The notes beneath the pieces were generated by a model. The model searched no databases and was not told the DNA's origin. It worked only from the letters and a program-made list of their open reading frames with translations. Both the position numbers and the translations under genes were made by a program. From assembly GCF_904848625.1 (NCBI RefSeq), contig NZ_CAJHCP010000023.1, positions 1-58,420 on the forward strand: 58,420 nucleotides of DNA, read 5' to 3'. Numbering within the stretch: the first letter of the stretch is position 1; each line of letters opens with the position of its first letter. Origin of the DNA: Paraburkholderia metrosideri. GTDB lineage: Bacteria; Pseudomonadota; Gammaproteobacteria; Burkholderiales; Burkholderiaceae. Of the stretch, positions 53,955 to 58,420 are shown one piece after another.

Positions 53955-55289
53955 TTAAACATGCAGCAGCAAATGCCGGCGTTCCCACGAACTGATCACG
54001 CGGAAAAACGCCTCGTATTCAGTCTCTTTCAATGCAAGGAACGCCTTCACGAACTTCTCGCCGAGTACTTCGGCAATCGGCTCGCATGCGGCCATTAGCG
54101 TCAAACCTTCTTCCAGATTGCGCGGCAACTGATACGGCAATTCATAGCCGTCGCTGAGTAGCGGCTCGGTCGCTTCGAGCTTCTGCGTCATGCCGAGATA
54201 GCCAGCGGCAAGCGTCGCTGCAATCGCCAGATACGGATTGCAGTCCACACCAGGAATGCGATTTTCGATCCGACGCGCGGCTGGACCCGAGTGCGGGATG
54301 CGGAACCCCACCGTCCGGTTGTCGTAGCCCCACGCGACATTGATCGGCGCGGCCATGAAGCGCGATAAGCGGCGATACGAGTTGATGTACGGCGCGAAGA
54401 TCGGCATGAGCGCTGGCGTGTATTTCTGCAAGCCGGCCACGTAGCCCGTGAAAAGCGAGGTCGGTTTGCCATCCGCAGCGGTAAAGACGTTGCGGCCGGT
54501 TTCTTCATCGACGAGACTTTGATGCATGTGCATGGCGGAACCAGGTTCGCCTTCCATCGGCTTCGCCATGAATGTCGCGTACATCTTGTGACGCAGCGCG
54601 GCTTCGCGCACCGTGCGTTTGAACAGGAACACGCTGTCGGCGAGCTTCAACGGATCGCCGTGCATGAAATTGATTTCCATCTGCGCCGCGCCGACTTCGT
54701 GAATCAGCGTATCGACTTCCAGTTCCTGTACCTCGCAGTATTCATAGATATCTTCGAACAGCGGATCGAACTCGTTGACTGCTTCGATCGAATACGCCTG
54801 ACGCCCGGTTTCCGGGCGGCCCGTGCGTCCAATTGGCGGCTGCAGCGGCAAGTCCGGGTCCTTGTTCATATCGACCAGATAGAACTCCAGCTCCGGCGCG
54901 ATGACCGGCTTCCATCCTTTGGCTTGATAGAGTTCGAGCACGCGGCGCAAGACGCGGCGTGGCGAGATCGCGACGGGCGTGCCGTCGAAGTGGACGCAAT
55001 CGTGAATTACCTGCGCGGTGGGGTCGACGGCCCATGGAATCATCCGGATCGTGCTGGCATCGGGCACGCAGACCATATCCGGATCGGTGACGCCGGTGAG
55101 TGACCCATCTTGCGGGTAGTCGCCGGTCACGGTCTGGATCATTACCGCTTGCGGCAAACGCATCGACTCACCGGATTCGAACTTGCTGCGCGGAATGATC
55201 TTGCCGCGCGCAATCCCGGCCATATCCGGGATGATCGCTTCGATCTCGGTGACGTGGTGCTTCTTCAGAAATTCGTCGATGTCATGCAT
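53955..55289 (-). CDS. puuA: Gamma-glutamylpolyamine synthetase (glutamine-synthetase family)
   Basis: This 444-aa protein belongs to the type I glutamine-synthetase fold but to the PuuA branch: 'IPDMAGIARGKIIPRSKF', 'PELEFYLVDMNKDPDLPLQP', 'EVGAAQMEINFMHGDPL', 'GSAMHMHQSL', 'NRIPGVDCNPYLAIAATLA'. The adenylylation loop of true GlnA is not seen. It would join glutamate to putrescine or another amine using ATP. The ATG at 55289 overlaps the last codons of puuD by eight bases, so its ribosome-binding site lies within puuD. Neighbouring puuD and aminotransferase genes support the polyamine role. Confidence 0.88.
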   Translation of the reverse strand: MHDIDEFLKKHHVTEIEAIIPDMAGIARGKIIPRSKFESGESMRLPQAVMIQTVTGDYPQDGSLTGVTDPDMVCVPDASTIRMIPWAVDPTAQVIHDCVHFDGTPVAISPRRVLRRVLELYQAKGWKPVIAPELEFYLVDMNKDPDLPLQPPIGRTGRPETGRQAYSIEAVNEFDPLFEDIYEYCEVQELEVDTLIHEVGAAQMEINFMHGDPLKLADSVFLFKRTVREAALRHKMYATFMAKPMEGEPGSAMHMHQSLVDEETGRNVFTAADGKPTSLFTGYVAGLQKYTPALMPIFAPYINSYRRLSRFMAAPINVAWGYDNRTVGFRIPHSGPAARRIENRIPGVDCNPYLAIAATLAAGYLGMTQKLEATEPLLSDGYELPYQLPRNLEEGLTLMAACEPIAEVLGEKFVKAFLALKETEYEAFFRVISSWERRHLLLHV

Positions 55290-56127
55290 GATTTTTTCTC
55301 TCGGTGTTGTTCTGTTTGCTTGCGCGACCGGCGCAGTCATGCGTGACGACCGCGGATGCCGTGGCGCGGCCTGTTCTGCTAGACATCCGGGCACGGCACG
55401 CAGCGCCGAACGCGCGAAAAATCGCGGTGGATAGCGCGTTGCTGGCGCGCTTCCATTCCGGGTGCCACTGCAGACCCAGAGCGAAAACTCGTGCCCCGGT
55501 AACGCTCACCGCTTCGATCAGACCGTCCGGCGCGGTGGCTTCAATCGTCAGCCCCTCACCTAATCGCTCGATGCCCTGAGCGTGCAGCGAATTCACCCGC
55601 GCTTCTTTCATGCCGTGTGCAACGCGCTGCAATAAGCCGCCTGGCATGAGTGCAATCGAATGTGCGGGACCGTATTGCGTATCGAGTCCGTTCTCCTGGT
55701 TCTCGCGATGGTCGTTGAATCCCTTCGTCGTATGAACGCGTTGATTCAAGCTTCCGCCGAACGCTACGTTCATTTCCTGAAAGCCCCGGCAAATGGCAAG
55801 CACGGGCACCCCCGCAGCGATTGCCGCACGCAGCAGGGGCAATGTCGTCGCATCGCGCGCGGCGTCGTGCAGGGTGCCGTGCTCGCTTTCATGGCCGCCG
55901 TAGCGGTGCGGTTCGATGTTCGAGTAGCTGCCGGTCAACAGCAGGCCATCGATCACGGATAGCACTTCGTCGCTCGACTGGCGCGCACCGAGTGCGGGCA
56001 GCAGCATGGCGAGCGCGTGTGAACCGTCGACGATTGCATCGATGTATTTCTCGCCGACGACATGAGAAGGGTGGACGCCCATCATCGTTCTGTCGGCGCT
56101 GATACCGACCAATGGTTTGTTTGGCAT
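55282..56127 (-). CDS. puuD: Gamma-glutamyl-GABA hydrolase (class I GATase-like)
   Basis: The 281-aa protein is a class I glutamine amidotransferase-like peptidase (C26): 'PLVGISADRTMMGVHPSHVV', 'GLLLTGSYSNIEPHRYGG', the nucleophile elbow 'VLAICRGFQEMNVAFGG' with Cys113, and 'LQWHPEWK' with His222 and Glu224. It would release GABA or a related acid from its gamma-glutamyl form. The last 45 residues are Arg/Ala-rich and extend past the usual length of about 254. No good ribosome-binding site is visible. It is first in the puuD-puuA-aminotransferase operon; puuB and puuC oxidase/dehydrogenase genes are absent here. Confidence 0.88.
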   Translation of the reverse strand: MPNKPLVGISADRTMMGVHPSHVVGEKYIDAIVDGSHALAMLLPALGARQSSDEVLSVIDGLLLTGSYSNIEPHRYGGHESEHGTLHDAARDATTLPLLRAAIAAGVPVLAICRGFQEMNVAFGGSLNQRVHTTKGFNDHRENQENGLDTQYGPAHSIALMPGGLLQRVAHGMKEARVNSLHAQGIERLGEGLTIEATAPDGLIEAVSVTGARVFALGLQWHPEWKRASNALSTAIFRAFGAACRARMSSRTGRATASAVVTHDCAGRASKQNNTERKNHA

Positions 56128-56994
56128 AGCTATAGACGTGTTGAGTCCCCGCTGTACGCGGTACCAATTACGTTAGATAAAGCGCGGCAACGATTTTCCG
56201 CCGGGCGTAATACGAAGTACGTCAGGCCGCCGGCATCATGCAGGCGGTCAGGGTCGACGCAAACGTGCCGCGCGAGCTAACAGAATGAGTCGTTCGACTC
56301 GATCTGCACGACAATGCACAGGCGGCATGAAGCACCGCTCTGATCAAGAGCGTTCGCGCAAACCGAAGAAAATGAACGACGAAAAGGAGAGAGGCGCTAC
56401 GGCAGCAGTGACGCGACTTCATCGGTACGCACAGCGATAAACGCGCGCGCAGAAATGGAGTTGTGACGTCGAACTGAGCGACGGGAAAGAATAGGGAAGA
56501 CGGACAGAGCGCGGCGGAACGCAAGGCTGCCGCTGCTGCCGTCGGCGATAGCGCCGTCAGTGCGAAGACCACTCGCCTGACTGCGACTCCATATCACCAA
56601 AGGGCCTCGGACTCTCACGATTACACTCGACTGGCGGTGTTGAACGTTGGACGATCGTCGTAAAAAGTATTCACGAATCGCACTATTCGCGGTACTGCGA
56701 AACACGCTTTAACCGCGTGCAACGCAAACGGGACGATCCTTCATAAGCCAGCATATACGAGCCAATATGGCCGTCAAATCTTTTTTAAGCGATATGTAAG
56801 GGCTTTCCCGATTGACGTGGCTCTATTCCAGATCGTTGCGGGGTGATCGTGCGCACGCATGACACGCACGCATGACGCGACATCGCGGCGCGACACTAGA
56901 GGTAACGGGTTGATTCACTAGCCGATGTTTCATTGCAAAACATCGCGGATGCAAACGCGAGCCACTGCCTAAGCGCAGTGGCCACGTTGATACG
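56128..56994. other. Intergenic region, 867 bp
   Basis: No gene recognised between the puuD start and the dedA-rhodanese stop (both minus strand). The puuD promoter should be at its left end. A 12-bp direct repeat (CGCACGCATGAC, 56852-56863 and 56865-56876) and a hairpin at 56923-56945 are present. Confidence 0.6.
56923..56945 (-). terminator. Hairpin after the DedA-rhodanese gene
   Basis: CGATGTTT and AAACATCG form a perfect 8-bp stem with a 7-base loop about 50 bp downstream of the stop. No T-tract, so confidence is modest. Confidence 0.4.
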
Positions 56995-58017
56995 TCACTG
57001 CCCGGTCAATCTGGCTCGCACGGTGTATTCACCTTCATTGCCCTCATCTTCGATCATATGAGCCATGGCGGTATTGAAATCGGGCGGCAATGGCTCGACT
57101 GGATAGCCGCGCTTTTCCCAGGCGTCGAGGCCGCCTTTCAGCGCGCGAATATGATGAATGTTCTTGCGATGCAACTGGCTCACAATTCGCTTCGCCGTCG
57201 CTTCATTCGGACATACGCAATAGACGACAATCGGCCGCTTCAGCAGTTCAGGATGAATCGGATCAGGCGAATCGAGATCCAGTGGACGTGCGCCCGCAAT
57301 CCGATGCGATTCTTTTTCGCGCACGCTGGGTGGACGCGCGTCGAGAATCAGCGGCGGCTCGTCGGACTTCATCAACGCATCGAGCTGATCCGGTGTAATC
57401 CGCGTGTGCGCGAGCCAGCGGCGAAATTGCAGGCGACGTACCCAGCGATACAGCAACGCTGCGATAAAGATAGCGGCGAACGCATCGAAAATCGTGCCGC
57501 CGTTCTGTCTCACGAGCAGCACCAGTTGCACGATCTGATCATGCAACGCCGCGCCGCCGATCACCCACACGCTCGCCCATAGCGTTGCACCGACCAGATC
57601 CCACCACAGAAACACGCCGACGCTGATGGCGGTCGTGCCGAGCAACGGCGCGGACACCAGACCGAGTCCCGGCAAAAATTTCGCGACGGTCAGAATCGGC
57701 GCGCCATGGCGTTCATAGGTATTGCGCGCGACGCGTACCGTCGTATCCAGCGACAGCGAGAAGCGCACCAGATAGTTCAGCAGACGTCGCCCATAGGCGC
57801 GGCCGGTGAAGAACCATAGCGAGTCGGCGATCAGCGTCGCGGCGACGGCGGCAAATACCACGTTGGCGTACGAGGTTTGTCCCATGGCTGCCATGGTTCC
57901 ACCGAAGATCAGCATCGGCGCGGCCGGAATCGGCAGGCCGAGCTGGGTGACGAGCACGCTCATGAAAACGGCCCAGACGCCCAGAGAGGGTGGAATCGCA
58001 ACAGGGAAATGCCACAC
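56995..58017 (-). CDS. DedA-family membrane protein fused to a rhodanese domain
   Basis: This 340-aa protein joins a DedA/SNARE-associated membrane domain (residues about 10-195: 'VTQLGLPIPAAPMLIFGG', 'KFLPGLGLVSAPLLG' as the re-entrant motif) to a rhodanese domain (205-315) with Asp226-Ala-Arg ('ILDARPPSVRE') and the active-site loop beginning at Cys267 ('VVYCVCPNEAT'). DedA proteins are thought to flip undecaprenyl or other phospholipids; the rhodanese part faces the cytoplasm and may transfer sulphane sulphur. The fusion is known in proteobacteria but its purpose is unclear. It stands alone downstream of a heptanucleotide tandem repeat. Confidence 0.88.
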   Translation of the reverse strand: MWHFPVAIPPSLGVWAVFMSVLVTQLGLPIPAAPMLIFGGTMAAMGQTSYANVVFAAVAATLIADSLWFFTGRAYGRRLLNYLVRFSLSLDTTVRVARNTYERHGAPILTVAKFLPGLGLVSAPLLGTTAISVGVFLWWDLVGATLWASVWVIGGAALHDQIVQLVLLVRQNGGTIFDAFAAIFIAALLYRWVRRLQFRRWLAHTRITPDQLDALMKSDEPPLILDARPPSVREKESHRIAGARPLDLDSPDPIHPELLKRPIVVYCVCPNEATAKRIVSQLHRKNIHHIRALKGGLDAWEKRGYPVEPLPPDFNTAMAHMIEDEGNEGEYTVRARLTGQ

Positions 58018-58275
58018 AACCGCGCTCCTGAGAATGCAAGAAAGGGAGATGAATGAGTCTGCGCCGGGTCACTGCGCTGCGAACACGCGGTGCATGTTCC
58101 GTTCCCGGGATGACGCGCGCATGTCGAGCCAGGCGGCTGCCGCGTCGGGAAGGCGGGTATCGCTGGCAAGGTTCGTGCAATCGGTGCAGAAAGCGGATTT
58201 AAGCACAGGTGGCAAAAAGCCGCTGGGAGGAAGGCTTGACGCAGCGAGGATTCTCGCAGGGAAGAGGGGTTGCGC
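58018..58275. other. Upstream region of the DedA-rhodanese gene
   Basis: This 258-bp stretch should hold the DedA-rhodanese promoter on the minus strand. Open frames crossing it come from the stop-free tandem repeat to the right and show no family features. Confidence 0.5.
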
Positions 58276-58420
58276 GCCACACGGCACACGGCACACGGCA
58301 CACGCCACGCGGCAAACGGCAAACGGCAAACGGCAAACGGCAAACGGCAAACGGCAAACGGCAAACGGCAAACGGCAAACGGCAAACGGCAAACGGCAAA
58401 CGGCAAACGGCAAACGGCAA
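58276..58420. repeat. Heptanucleotide tandem repeat, runs off the window
   Basis: About 20.7 units of 7 bp fill the last 145 bases: one GCCACAC, three GGCACAC, one GCCACGC, then 15.7 perfect GGCAAAC copies to the window edge. The variants at the left end and the perfect run at the right show recent slippage expansion. The true length is unknown because the window ends inside the array. Confidence 0.95.

Noticed and set aside
57960..58406. Long minus-strand frames running from the repeat toward the DedA gene
   Set aside because: They stay open only because a 7-bp unit without stops is repeated. Beyond the repeat they show no conserved features and no start signal.
58276..58420. CRISPR array
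   Set aside because: Units are 7 bp and directly abutting, with no spacers and no cas genes.

Overview
The window is GC-rich, has mostly short spacers and several ATGA/GTGA-type gene overlaps, and reads as a beta-proteobacterium of the Burkholderia/Paraburkholderia group. The ben-cat benzoate cluster, the two type VI secretion (T6SS) loci, many LysR regulators and the family content support this. Species cannot be fixed from the sequence. No rRNA, tRNA, CRISPR array or intact insertion sequence was seen.

Layout. (1) 1-1.4 kb: a partial gene and a divergent LysR regulator. (2) 1.8-8.8 kb, minus strand: a compact T6SS effector cassette, VgrG with a C-terminal extension, a Tle5-type phospholipase D, a periplasmic Sel1-repeat immunity protein and a PAAR tip. 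(3) 8.8-15.4 kb: a gene-poor accessory stretch with a TetR-SDR pair and its likely 36-bp operator, a small NAD(P)-binding protein, an AT-rich membrane-protein gene and an N-terminally truncated MFS transporter. (4) 15.5-25.9 kb: benzoate to muconate and muconolactone (catC, catB, catR on minus; catA, benA, benB, benC, benD on plus), followed by two translationally coupled dynamin-like GTPases that run on from benD. (5) 26.4-38.4 kb: an incomplete T6SS block: tssF, vgrG, a DUF4123 chaperone, a VasX-like pore-forming effector, a membrane-bound candidate immunity protein, PAAR, tssL with an OmpA domain, and tssG. It stops abruptly against the 3' end of a LysR gene, leaving only the first codons of the next gene. 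(6) 38.4-46.5 kb: a LysR-controlled catabolic island with two MFS transporters, an M20 amidohydrolase, a DUF2817 peptidase-like protein and a gamma-glutamyltransferase-like enzyme. (7) 46.5-52.3 kb: DNA polymerase II, a PRC-barrel protein, and the DUF969-DUF979-DUF2891 operon preceded by a 25-bp palindrome. (8) 52.5-56.1 kb: polyamine catabolism (puuD, puuA-type glutamine synthetase, putrescine-type aminotransferase). (9) 57.0-58.4 kb: a DedA-rhodanese fusion and a heptanucleotide tandem repeat running off the window edge.

How it works together. BenABC/BenD convert benzoate to catechol; CatA, CatB and CatC take catechol to 3-oxoadipate enol-lactone; CatR is the probable muconate-responsive activator. 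No intact benzoate transporter is present; the only nearby transporter is truncated. The two T6SS loci each carry tip, effector and immunity genes, but together they lack sheath, tube, baseplate-wedge, ATPase and most membrane-complex genes, so they must rely on a T6SS elsewhere. The least-explained features are the GTPase pair attached to the benzoate operon, the strong hairpin between catA and benA, the effector/immunity assignments, and several clean palindromic operators.
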